Below, piece by piece: positions 34,480-45,306 of a stretch of DNA of 64,000 bases. A program made the position numbers and the translations under genes. Position 1 is the first letter of the stretch; each line of letters starts with the position of its first letter. Below the pieces are notes generated by a model, which saw only the letters and a program-made list of their open reading frames with translations, had not been told where the DNA came from and made no database searches. Origin of the DNA: AWTP1-13 sp050248715 (lineage in GTDB: Bacteria > Pseudomonadota > Alphaproteobacteria > Rhizobiales > Hyphomicrobiaceae); the NCBI GenBank assembly GCA_050248715.1, contig JBFWRV010000004.1, positions 62,001-126,000 on the forward strand. Reading direction: 5' to 3'.

Positions 34480-34521
34480 TGAGCTTGTCGAACCGCGGCT
34501 CGCGTGCGCGACAGGCTCAGG
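34480..34521. repeat. Second copy of the TGAGCTTGTCGAA repeat
   Basis: TGAGCTTGTCGAA at 34480-34492 matches the arm at 4937 exactly. An imperfect partner (GCGACAGGCTCAG) follows around 34508-34520. The repeat ends within ~25 bases of the probable start of the DUF433-TrmJ gene and may form its 5' leader. Confidence 0.55.
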
Positions 34522-34545
34522 ATTAGGGTGTGGACCAAAGCGAAC

Positions 34546-35787
34546 ATGTCCTGTGTGGCGGTCACGGATGGTGAGCCGATCGTTACCGGCACCAAGCTTC
34601 CGGTCGCGACCGTCGTGCACGCTTGCCACGAGAAGACGATCGACGTCGGGCTCGCCGAGCTGGCGGTCCCCGCCCTCGATCGCGAGTCGCTCGAGCCCAT
34701 CCTCACCTACTGCGCCGAGCAGCGCTGCAAGGCGGACGATGCCACCTGCCCCGGCTGCCGGCTGAGGCTCGAGAAGCTCGGCATCAAGACCTTCGATGAC
34801 TACGTCACCCACCACGCCGAGATCAGATTCGAAACCTCCTCTCTGGTTTTGAGCGGTCGCGGCAGCGAAACGCTGACATCGGTCAGTCTGGAAGAGCTCG
34901 CCAAGACCTGGGCCGGAGAGGAATACTGGTTCTGGGCTCGCCGCGTGCTGCGCAAGCTGCGGCACGGCATCCGCCGGGCACGCCAGAGCGGCGCCCCACC
35001 GCTGGGGGCCGGGGCGGCCCCCGTGTTCGTTTTGGTGCGCCCGCAGCTCGCCGACAACATCGGCATGGTGGCCCGTGCGCTCGCCAACTTCGGTCTCGAC
35101 GAGCTGCGGCTGGTCGCGCCTCGCGACGGCTGGCCGAACGAGAAGGCGCGCATCGCCGCCTCCGGCGCCAACTTCATCGTTGACGCCGCCCAGGCCTTCC
35201 CGACGCTCGAATCGGCGCTCTCCGGCCTCAACTGGGTGGCGGCAACGAGTGCCCGCCAGCGCGATCTCGCCAAACCTGTGCTCACGCCGGAGCAGGCGGT
35301 TACCGAGATGCGGCGGCGCACGGCCGAGGGCCAGCGCTGCGGCATCCTGTTCGGACCGGAGCGCAACGGTCTGGAGACCGAGGAATTTGCCAACGCGGAC
35401 GCGGCGGTGATGGCCCCCGTGAATCCCAATTTCGCCTCCCTCAACCTGGCCCAGGCCGTGTTGCTCGTTGGCTACGAGTGGATGAAGCAGACGGGCGGGG
35501 GTACGCTCGGCCGCGTCACCACATACGAGCAGCCGCTGCAGCCGGGCCTGCGCACCCGCGGCTCCCCACCGGCCCCCAAGGACGACCTGATGGGTTTCTT
35601 CCAGCACCTGGAGCGCGAGCTCGAGGCCGCACATTTCTTCAAACCGCCGGAGAAGCGCCCCAGCATGGTCCAGAACATGCGCACAATGTTCACCCGCATG
35701 GGTGCGACGGAGCAGGAAATCCGCACCCTCAGAGGAATCGTCAAGGCGCTTGTGCAGGCACGGCGCTCGGGTCGGGATTCGCCATAG
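34546..35787 (+). CDS. DUF433-like domain fused to TrmJ-like tRNA 2'-O-methyltransferase
   Basis: 413 aa from ATG 34546 (GTG 34528 is possible). Residues ~5-75 resemble DUF433 (TDGEPIVTGTKLPVATVVHA), followed by four cysteines in a C-x4-C-x6-C-x2-C pattern. From ~residue 155 the SPOUT methyltransferase starts: FVLVRPQLADNIGMVARALA, LRLVAPRDGWPNEKARIAAS, GILFGPERNGLE and PVNPNFASLNLAQAVLL, the knotted SAM site of TrmJ. TrmJ methylates position 32 of tRNAs. Normal TrmJ is ~250-280 aa. No stop or second ribosome site separates the parts, so a real fusion is likely. Confidence 0.85.
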   Translation: MSCVAVTDGEPIVTGTKLPVATVVHACHEKTIDVGLAELAVPALDRESLEPILTYCAEQRCKADDATCPGCRLRLEKLGIKTFDDYVTHHAEIRFETSSLVLSGRGSETLTSVSLEELAKTWAGEEYWFWARRVLRKLRHGIRRARQSGAPPLGAGAAPVFVLVRPQLADNIGMVARALANFGLDELRLVAPRDGWPNEKARIAASGANFIVDAAQAFPTLESALSGLNWVAATSARQRDLAKPVLTPEQAVTEMRRRTAEGQRCGILFGPERNGLETEEFANADAAVMAPVNPNFASLNLAQAVLLVGYEWMKQTGGGTLGRVTTYEQPLQPGLRTRGSPPAPKDDLMGFFQHLERELEAAHFFKPPEKRPSMVQNMRTMFTRMGATEQEIRTLRGIVKALVQARRSGRDSP

Positions 35788-35897
35788 TTATGCCTCGATT
35801 TGAACTGAGCGATGCGCATGTACTGGGCGGTGAAAGCTGCCGCGGCGCCACGAAGAAGAACAAGCAGGCAACTCGGCTTATCAAGCAGGGGCGAGGC

Positions 35898-36518
35898 ATG
35901 ATCAGAAGCGCGAAGGTGTGTGGGGCGCTCTTGTGGTTGGCTGCGGCCGGCGCGGTGGCAGTGCCCGCGCACGCCCAGAACAAGGAGCTTAGCGACAAAT
36001 CCGTGCTGACCCTGATGCGTTACGCATGGAGCATGGTGCCGGATAAATTCACCACCCCGCTGGGCAAGACCATCGTGGTGGACAAGAAGCACGCCAGCGA
36101 ATCGATCGTCCCCCTGGACACCGCGCGGGAGGTCATTCGCGTGGCCCGCCTGTCTGCCTACGCACAGCTTTGCGAGCTACCCGAGGAGCAGCGGGCCAAC
36201 TATCAGACGCTGATGCGGCGGGAGGAGGCCAAGGGCACTTGGTCTGACCAGCAGCTGCTGTTCATGAACCAGCTGCACCTCTTCACCGTGATGACGCTGA
36301 CGGGCAAGATCCAGCTCGTCGAGCGGGACGGCGACAAGCAGGTCGTGGTCCAGGAAGGCAAGTCAGCCAAGACGGAGACCTGTACCGGCACCGAAAGGAA
36401 GAAGGTTCAGGACCAGGTGATGGCCTACGTGAACAGCCAACCGCAACCGGCGGCTCCTGCGGCCGCTCCGGCGCCGGCCAAGCGCGCGGAGCCGACACCG
36501 ACGAGTCAGAAGAAGTAG
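35898..36518 (+). CDS. Secreted hypothetical protein
   Basis: 206 aa from the ATG at 35898, with CAGGGGCGAGG upstream. A signal peptide (ALLWLAAAGAVAVPAHA) ends before QNKELSDKS. The mature part is mixed alpha with SVLTLMRYAWSMVPDKFTTP, two cysteines (AQLCELPEEQ and ETCTGTERKK) and a low-complexity tail of Pro/Ala/Lys (about residues 175-206). A periplasmic location is expected. No function is recognised, though the pattern occurs in other Rhizobiales. Confidence 0.75.
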   Translation: MIRSAKVCGALLWLAAAGAVAVPAHAQNKELSDKSVLTLMRYAWSMVPDKFTTPLGKTIVVDKKHASESIVPLDTAREVIRVARLSAYAQLCELPEEQRANYQTLMRREEAKGTWSDQQLLFMNQLHLFTVMTLTGKIQLVERDGDKQVVVQEGKSAKTETCTGTERKKVQDQVMAYVNSQPQPAAPAAAPAPAKRAEPTPTSQKK

Positions 36519-36571
36519 GCATCGCACCCGGCATCTGCCCCGTTGCCGCGTGACCCGGCGCCGCGGCCAGT

Positions 36572-36601
36572 CTATCGTGCGCGCCAGCGCGCGCACGATA
36601 G
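36572..36601 (+). promoter_or_regulatory. Perfect 12-bp inverted repeat upstream of threonine aldolase
   Basis: Arms CTATCGTGCGCG and CGCGCACGATAG with a 6-base spacer end 17 bases before the ltaE start codon. The position, just upstream of the ribosome site region, suits a repressor operator or an RNA hairpin controlling ltaE. No T-run follows, so a plain terminator for the gene before is less likely. Confidence 0.6.
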
Positions 36602-36618
36602 TGGTGCCGAGGCCGAAC

Positions 36619-37662
36619 ATGCCCCAGCAATTTGCGTCCGACAACAATGCGGGCCTCTGCCCCGAAGCGCTCGAAGCGCTCATTCGCGCCAATGCCGAGG
36701 GACATGTTACCGGCTACGGCGACGATCCCTGGACGGGGAAGGCATGCGCGCGGCTGCGCGAATTGTTCGAGACGGATGCCGAGGTGTTCTTCGTCTTCAA
36801 CGGTACGGCCGCCAACGCGCTGGCGCTGGCGCAGATTTGCAGGCCCTATCATGCCATCGTCGCGCATGCGCTGAGCCACATCGAGGAGGACGAGGCCGGC
36901 GCGCCTGGGTTGCTCGCCGGCGGCGCCAAGATCGTCACGGCCGATACGCCGCTGGCGAAGCTGACGCCGAAGGCCGTCGATGCGATCGCCGCCAAGGGCC
37001 GTGGCGTCCACCACGTGAAGCCACGCGCCCTGTCGCTGACCGAGGCCACCGAACTTGGCACCGTCTACAACGCGGCCGAGGTTGGCGCCCTGGTGGAGGT
37101 CGCGCGACGGCACGGCCTCAAGGTGCACATGGACGGGGCCCGCTTCGCCAACGCCGTCGCCCACCTCGGCTGCGCGCCTGCCGATCTTTCCTGGCGCCTG
37201 GGCGTCGACGTGCTGTGCTTGGGCGGCGTCAAGAACGGGCTGGCGGTCGGAGAGGCCGTCCTGTTCTTCGACCGTGCTTTGGCCGCCGAGTTCGAGTGGC
37301 GCGTCAAGCAGGCGGGGCATCTCAACTCCAAGATGCGGCTGGTTACGGCGCCCTGGCTGGCGCTCGTTGAGGACGGGCTCTGGCTTCGCAACGCACGCCA
37401 CGCCAACAAGATGGCACAGCGCCTGTGGCAACGTGTCGAAGGTCTCGATGGGGTGCGCCTGATCGCGCCGGTCGAGTCGAACGGCGTGTTCGTGGATCTG
37501 CCGGCGACGGTGCAGGCGCGCCTGCGCGATCAAGGCTGGCGCTTCTACACCTTTCTCGGCGATACCGGCTGCCGCCTCATGTGCGCCTGGGACACGACGC
37601 CCGAGACGGTCGATCGCTTCGCCGACGATATCGCAAGCGCCGTGGCCCGAGCACGGGCCTAG
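36619..37662 (+). CDS. ltaE: Low-specificity L-threonine aldolase
   Basis: 347 aa from the ATG at 36619. It is a fold-type I PLP enzyme that splits L-threonine or allo-threonine to glycine and acetaldehyde. FASDNNAGLCPEALEALIRA (N-terminus), FVFNGTAANALALAQ, HMDGARFANAVAHLG and LGGVKNGLAVGEAVLFF with the PLP lysine match the family. A strong palindrome lies just upstream. It gives a second threonine-catabolic enzyme in the window besides the dehydratase at 6.5 kb. Confidence 0.94.
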   Translation: MPQQFASDNNAGLCPEALEALIRANAEGHVTGYGDDPWTGKACARLRELFETDAEVFFVFNGTAANALALAQICRPYHAIVAHALSHIEEDEAGAPGLLAGGAKIVTADTPLAKLTPKAVDAIAAKGRGVHHVKPRALSLTEATELGTVYNAAEVGALVEVARRHGLKVHMDGARFANAVAHLGCAPADLSWRLGVDVLCLGGVKNGLAVGEAVLFFDRALAAEFEWRVKQAGHLNSKMRLVTAPWLALVEDGLWLRNARHANKMAQRLWQRVEGLDGVRLIAPVESNGVFVDLPATVQARLRDQGWRFYTFLGDTGCRLMCAWDTTPETVDRFADDIASAVARARA

Positions 37663-37700
37663 GGAACGCGCCCCCCGCAACCGCTCGGAATGAGCCAGCC

Positions 37701-38459
37701 ATGCCCCGCCAATATCGCGTAGTTCTTGCTGCCGCCGCGGCGCTGATGCTCGCTGCGTCTCCCGGCATTGGGCGGGCCGGCGAACTCAAGCTGATCGGCG
37801 TGAACGCTCTCAAGGAGCCGCTCGTGGAGTTGACATCGGCCTTCGAGAAATCGAGCGGGCACAAGACCACGCTGGCCTGGGGCGGCACCGAAGCGATCAC
37901 GAGACGGGTAAGTGAAGGCGAAGCGGCTGACGTCGTGATCATCGCTGCCCCAAACATCGACAGGCTCATCGCTGAGGGCAAGCTGGCGATCGCAAGCCGC
38001 GCGGACGTCGCCAGGGTCGGCGTCGGCATGGCGGTGCGCGCCGGGCAGCCCAAACCCGACATCTCCTCGGCAGAGGCCGTGAAGCAAGCCGTGCTGGCGG
38101 CGAAGTCGATCGCCTACTCGACGGGGCCCAGCGGGTTTTACGTCGCCGAGCTGTTCAAGAAGATGGGGATCGCCGATCTCATCGCGGGCAAGCTGCGGCA
38201 GCCGCCATCGGGCGCCCAGATCAGCGACCTGCCGGCGCGCGGGGAGGCAGATTTCGGCTTTCAGCAGATCAGCGAGCTGTTGCACAGGTCAGGCATCGAC
38301 TACGTCGGCCCGTTGCCGCCAGACATCCAGAATATCACGATCTACGCTGCGGGATTGGGCCGCGCGGCGGCACCGGAAGCGAAGGCACTGGTGGAGTTTC
38401 TCACGGAGCCGGCCGCTGCACCGATCCTGCGCAAGACCGGCCTGGAGCCACCCGGCTAA
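37701..38459 (+). CDS. ModA-like periplasmic substrate-binding protein
   Basis: 252 aa from the ATG at 37701. The signal peptide VVLAAAAALMLAASPGIGRA ends before GELKLIGVNALKEPL. The mature protein follows the SBP_bac_11/ModA pattern: AFEKSSGHKTTLAWGGTEAI, GEAADVVIIAAPNIDRLIAEGKL, YSTGPSGFYVAELF and GEADFGFQQISELL. ModA binds molybdate or tungstate. No modB/modC genes follow, so this is an orphan binding protein, and its ligand could be another oxyanion or a small organic. It starts 38 bases after ltaE in the same direction. Confidence 0.85.
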   Translation: MPRQYRVVLAAAAALMLAASPGIGRAGELKLIGVNALKEPLVELTSAFEKSSGHKTTLAWGGTEAITRRVSEGEAADVVIIAAPNIDRLIAEGKLAIASRADVARVGVGMAVRAGQPKPDISSAEAVKQAVLAAKSIAYSTGPSGFYVAELFKKMGIADLIAGKLRQPPSGAQISDLPARGEADFGFQQISELLHRSGIDYVGPLPPDIQNITIYAAGLGRAAAPEAKALVEFLTEPAAAPILRKTGLEPPG

Positions 38460-38750
38460 AGCAGCATTCGAGCCGATGGGTGGAAGGAAAATCAGGGGTC
38501 CGGTCTACCGTGCTCGGCTCTGCCTTGCGAGCATAGCTGGGCAGCGTCGCCGAAAAATGCACAACACGTTGATAAAACGATAAAAATTGGACGGGACAGG
38601 TCTGCCGCAAGGGTAGCTTTGATAGGCGATTGCGGGTAATCTTGTCAGCCTGCGGCGAGCGGCTTGCGAGGCCCGCTGAGCAGCAGCCTGCAAGAGGCCT
38701 GGCCGATACCGGCCCCGGCCCCGTTTCATAAGCAACCGAGAGATACCCAA

Positions 38751-41634
<2,884 letters not shown>

Positions 41635-41657
<23 letters not shown>

Positions 41658-42456
41658 TGATGCAGCGCGGGCGCTGATGCACCACAGGATCGTCGGCAAT
41701 GGTGCGCCGCCGATCGTGTTCGTGCATGGCTTTGCCTGCAGCCATGTCGATTGGCAGGCGCAGGTCGCGCACTTTTCTCCGGCGCATACGACGGTCGCGG
41801 TGGATCTGCCGGGCCACGGCGCGAGCAAGGCCCCGGCCGAGCGCTGCAACGTGGCGCTCTACGGCAAGGACGTGGCGACACTGTTGGGGGCGCTGGCTCT
41901 ACCGCCGGCTGTCCTCGTCGGCCACAGCATGGGCTGCCGTGTCGTGCTCGAGGCAGCCCAGCACGTCCCAGACCGCGTTGCGGCGGTCGTGCTGGTGGAC
42001 GGCAGCCAGTTTGCACCGGCAATGCTCCAGGTGATCGAGGATCGCCTTGCCGCCGGCGAGTACCAGCCGCTGGTGCGCGGCATGTTCGAGCAGATGTTCA
42101 CGCGGCGCAGCGCGCCGGCGACGGTCGCCGCCGGGCTCGAACGGGCGTTGGCGTTGCCCGAGGACGTCGGCAAGGCGGCCCTGGTGTCACTCGTGCGCTA
42201 CGATCTGGAGCGGCTGGATACGGTGCTCGGGCTTACGACGAAGCCCCTGTTAGCGCTGCAGACCACATTCACCAATGCCAGGCGCGAGCGCGAAATCCTG
42301 AAGTCCGGGCAGACCACACCGTTCCTGGATTTCGTACGCGCGAAGGTGCCGGCCGCCCGCGTCGAGATCATCCCCGATACCGGCCACTTCCCCCAACTCG
42401 ACGCGCCCGAGGAAACGAACCGTATCCTGGCGAGCTTTGTGGCGGCGGTGGCGTAG
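41635..42456 (+). CDS. Alpha/beta hydrolase
   Basis: 273 aa from ATG 41635, overlapping gyrA by 23 bases in another frame; an internal ATG at 41677 is the alternative. FVHGFACSHVDWQAQ gives the oxyanion motif, VGHSMGCRVVLEAA carries the nucleophile Ser in G-H-S-M-G, and IPDTGHFPQLDAPEE has the catalytic His. It is a general serine hydrolase (esterase/lactonase type). The gyrA-hydrolase overlap suggests co-transcription, but there is no functional link known. Confidence 0.88.
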
Positions 42457-42491
42457 CGCCCGCGATCACGCACAGCCGCAGGGCACAAGAA

Positions 42492-42510
42492 GGCGAAGCC
42501 GCACTTCGCC
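42492..42510. terminator. Hairpin between convergent hydrolase and phosphoesterase genes
   Basis: Arms GGCGAAG and CTTCGCC with a 5-base loop, midway between two convergent stops (42456 and 42566). No T-run is present. A bidirectional 3' stem-loop is plausible. Confidence 0.4.
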
Positions 42511-42565
42511 GAGTTGCCGGAAAAGTTCGGGGCAATGCGCTTCGCTTTTGCGCCTTACGGTCGGC

Positions 42566-43357
42566 TCAGGCTGCGATCGCGTCCCGCGCCAGCCGCTGGA
42601 TCACCCGCAGCTGGCCGTCGAGCGTCTCGATGATGGCCGTGCAGCTTTCGACCCAGTCGCCGCAGTTGAGATAGTGCACCTCGCCGATCCTGCGGTCGGC
42701 GGCGTGATGGATATGACCGCAGATGATGCCGTCGACGTTGCGGCGCCCGGCCTCCGTCGCCACGGCCTCCTCGAAGGCGCCGATGAAGGCGACGGCCGAC
42801 TTCACCCGGCCCTTCAGGTAGGCCGACAGCGACCAGTAGCCCAGCCCCAGGCGCCGCCGCAGCCAGTTGAGCGGATTGTTCAGCCAAAGCGCCAACTCGT
42901 AGCTGCGGTCGCCCAGGAAGGCGAGCCACCTGGCGGCGCGGACGACCACGTCGAACTCATCGCCGTGCATCACCAGATACCGGCGCCCGCGCGCGGTGGT
43001 GTGCACGGCATCCCGGTGTATCTCGATGCCGCCGAACTGCAGGCCGATGTAGTCGCGCAGGGCTTCGTCGTGGTTGCCGGGGATGTAGATCAGGCGCGTT
43101 CCCTTGCGCACGCGGCGCATCAGCTTCTGCAGCACATCATTGTGCGACTGTGCCCAGTGCGGGCCTCGCTGCACCTTCCAGAAGTCGATGATGTCGCCGA
43201 CGAGATAGATCGAGTCGGCGTCATACTGCGCGAGGAACAGCAGCAGCTGCTCGGTCTGCGCCGTGCGGGTGCCGAGGTGGACATCCGAGATGAAAAGCGT
43301 CCGCACCCGTGTACGGAATTTCGCCCGGACTGTCGGATCTTCCAGCGAGGCCGTCAT
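42566..43357 (-). CDS. LpxH-like metallophosphoesterase (UDP-2,3-diacylglucosamine hydrolase family)
   Basis: 263 aa from ATG 43357 (or GTG 43384). The calcineurin-like metal motifs appear in order: FISDVHLGTR, YLVGDIIDFWKVQRG, YIPGNHDEALRDY, VMHGDEFDVVVRAARW and GIICGHIHHAADRR. This is the COG2908 pattern that includes LpxH, which makes lipid X in lipid A synthesis. Many alphaproteobacteria use LpxI instead, and this longer subgroup may have a different pyrophosphate substrate, so the LpxH assignment is cautious. Confidence 0.87.
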   Translation of the reverse strand: MTASLEDPTVRAKFRTRVRTLFISDVHLGTRTAQTEQLLLFLAQYDADSIYLVGDIIDFWKVQRGPHWAQSHNDVLQKLMRRVRKGTRLIYIPGNHDEALRDYIGLQFGGIEIHRDAVHTTARGRRYLVMHGDEFDVVVRAARWLAFLGDRSYELALWLNNPLNWLRRRLGLGYWSLSAYLKGRVKSAVAFIGAFEEAVATEAGRRNVDGIICGHIHHAADRRIGEVHYLNCGDWVESCTAIIETLDGQLRVIQRLARDAIAA

Positions 43358-43470
43358 GGCCGCAGCCAACCGGATTCGCGTCACAGGCGTGTGACAAGCG
43401 GGTTGCTGGGCCTAACGGCAAGAAAGGAGCGTCCGGATGCATGCCCCGGCCGCCCCTTTGAGAGCCAAAT

Positions 43471-43737
43471 TCACTTCTTGTTGCGGGCATCCAGGCACTT
43501 GCCGCCCTTGCGGTACATGTACGTGCCGCAGCTCTTTCCGGCCTTCTTGGCCTTCTTCTTCCCCTTCTTCTTTTTGCCCTTCTTGGCCTTCTTCTTTGCC
43601 TGCACGAGTTCGATCGAATTCTCGCTGCCGGGCTGCGAGCTCGGGCCCAGGGTCGCTGCTTGCAACTGCGGCAGCGGCGAGAAAGCAATGGCAATCGCCA
43701 TCGCCAGCATTGCCACAAGGGTCTTTTTGATAGTCAT
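43471..43737 (-). CDS. Small exported lysine-rich protein
   Basis: 88 aa from the ATG at 43737, with GCGGAGGC upstream. A signal peptide (LVAMLAMAIAIAFSPLPQLQA) is followed by a short spacer, a lysine-dense segment (QAKKKAKKGKKKKGKKKAKK) and a two-cysteine end (KSCGTYMYRKGGKCLDARNK). The polylysine block would bind anionic surfaces, nucleic acid or cell-wall polymers. The Cys-containing tail resembles small exported Rhizobiales proteins. Function is unknown. Confidence 0.65.
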   Translation of the reverse strand: MTIKKTLVAMLAMAIAIAFSPLPQLQAATLGPSSQPGSENSIELVQAKKKAKKGKKKKGKKKAKKAGKSCGTYMYRKGGKCLDARNKK

Positions 43738-43984
43738 GATGCCTCCGCGATCAGGTCTGACAGAAACCGCGCCAAGAAGACGCGTCCGGACAATTTCGCG
43801 GCGCCAAGATGAACGCGAGATGAGCAAGACGAGGCACACGACCCAGGCCTTGGCCGAATGCGCAACGCGGTTAACCGCGTCGGGCTCGGCAGAAACAGGC
43901 GAGGCGATGCAACTAGGGAAACGCGTGCCGGTGGTGCGCCGAGCGCATTAACGACGTTTCGCAGCGATTGTCGGCCCGTCTTGG

Positions 43985-44236
43985 TCAGTACCGTGCGGAC
44001 CTGGCCAGATTTTTTCTTTTTCTGAGAGGGGCGCATTGCGCCAATGAGCAGCTGCCGCGCCAAACGATCATCAGCCTCGGTATGAGACCGCTGCGGGTGT
44101 AGTCCTCGACGACGTTGCCACACACGTCGCACTCGTAGATGGCCTGATCCGCGTTGCGCCACGTCTTGTACTCGAATGTGCGCTCATAGCGCGAAGAGCA
44201 GACCTTGCATTTAACCCTATCCACAAAGACCTCCAT
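43985..44236 (-). CDS. Small zinc-ribbon-like protein
   Basis: 83 aa from the ATG at 44236. Two CxxC knuckles are present, VKCKVCSSRYERTF and YECDVCGNVVEDYTR, spaced 28 residues apart, typical of a zinc ribbon. The C-terminus is basic (PLRKRKNLARS). The ribosome-binding site is weak and the frame remains open upstream, but the Cys pairs make this the likely coding part. No family is recognised. Confidence 0.55.
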   Translation of the reverse strand: MEVFVDRVKCKVCSSRYERTFEYKTWRNADQAIYECDVCGNVVEDYTRSGLIPRLMIVWRGSCSLAQCAPLRKRKNLARSARY

Positions 44237-44379
44237 CCGCGCTGCAGGGCGCCGCGAGGTGGATTTTCCAGCAGCCGCGTGGACGTCAGGTGAACCGATG
44301 AAAGCGAATTTTAATAAAGACCTCGGGCATGCCTGACCGGAAGGGTCATCGCCAAGGGAGGCGCCAAGACGGAGAGCGC

Positions 44380-45303
44380 CTATTGCTGGGCCCTCCAGCA
44401 TGCGAGGATCTCGGCCCCGGTTGCAGACCACACACCGCCACGACGCAGCATGAGGTCCAGCACCTGCTCCACGGCGGCGATGCGATGCGGCACGCCGCTG
44501 ATCCACGGCCGGAGCGACAGGGCTACGATCCGCCCGCCGCTGGTCGCCGCCTCGCGGTAGAGCAGCTCGAAATGGTCCATCACCTGCTCGACGAACTGCG
44601 CCGGCTTGTATTTGTAGAAATGGAAGATCTGCAGGTCGCTGATCTCGTAGGCGTGCGGCATGGCCCAGATCGGGCCCGCCTTGGTCTCCAGCTGATAGGG
44701 CATATCGTCATTGACCCAGTCGCAGACATGGTCGCAGCCTTCGGCGGCGACGAGGTCGAGCGTATCGTGGGTTTCGGAGTGGGCGGGCGAGTACCAGCCT
44801 TTGACCGGCTGGCCGGAAAGCCTGCGTAGCGTGGAGAGGGAATGCTTGACCCACTCCTGCTCGACTTCCCGCCCGACACCCGTCGCGTGAATGTGATTCA
44901 TGTCGATGCCGTGCGCGAGGAGCTCGAAGTCGAGTCGGTTCACCTCGTGCAGCACATGCGGATAGCGCTCGGCGAGTCGTGCGGACATCGCAACCGAGGC
45001 CTTGAGCCCGCGCGCCTCCAGCGCCCGAAAGATGCGCGCGAAACCGACGCGATTGCCGTAGTCGCGCAACGTGTAGTTCCAATAGTCGGGGTACGGCCGC
45101 TCCAGGCCGCCGGGCGGCTTCACCCCCTTGGGCGCCATGTCGAGGGGGAAGAACTCGAGCGTCGGCACGATCCAGAGCGCAATGCGCGCCTGTTCGGGCC
45201 AGACCGCGGGCTTGCGCTTGAAGAGGTTGGAATGGGCGTAGCGGCCATGATCCATGCCCGGACGCCGGAAGGGGTAGTCGAAATAGCCGGGTGGCAGGTT
45301 CAT
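44380..45303 (-). CDS. Polysaccharide deacetylase family protein (PuuE-like), second of a pair
   Basis: 307 aa. The NodB-type fold in its PuuE variant: NLPPGYFDYPFRRPGMDHGR at the start, ALWIVPTLEFFPLD, DYWNYTLRDYGNRVGFARIF, DFELLAHGIDMNHIH with the metal-site His, GQPVKGWYSPAHSETHDTLD and HAYEISDLQIFHFYKYKP. PuuE of Pseudomonas is an allantoinase lacking the usual deacetylase metal set. By analogy this protein may open a cyclic ureide or amide. It lies 3 bases after the upstream homologous gene, so they form an operon. Confidence 0.88.
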   Translation of the reverse strand: MNLPPGYFDYPFRRPGMDHGRYAHSNLFKRKPAVWPEQARIALWIVPTLEFFPLDMAPKGVKPPGGLERPYPDYWNYTLRDYGNRVGFARIFRALEARGLKASVAMSARLAERYPHVLHEVNRLDFELLAHGIDMNHIHATGVGREVEQEWVKHSLSTLRRLSGQPVKGWYSPAHSETHDTLDLVAAEGCDHVCDWVNDDMPYQLETKAGPIWAMPHAYEISDLQIFHFYKYKPAQFVEQVMDHFELLYREAATSGGRIVALSLRPWISGVPHRIAAVEQVLDLMLRRGGVWSATGAEILACWRAQQ

Positions 45304-45306
45304 GGC

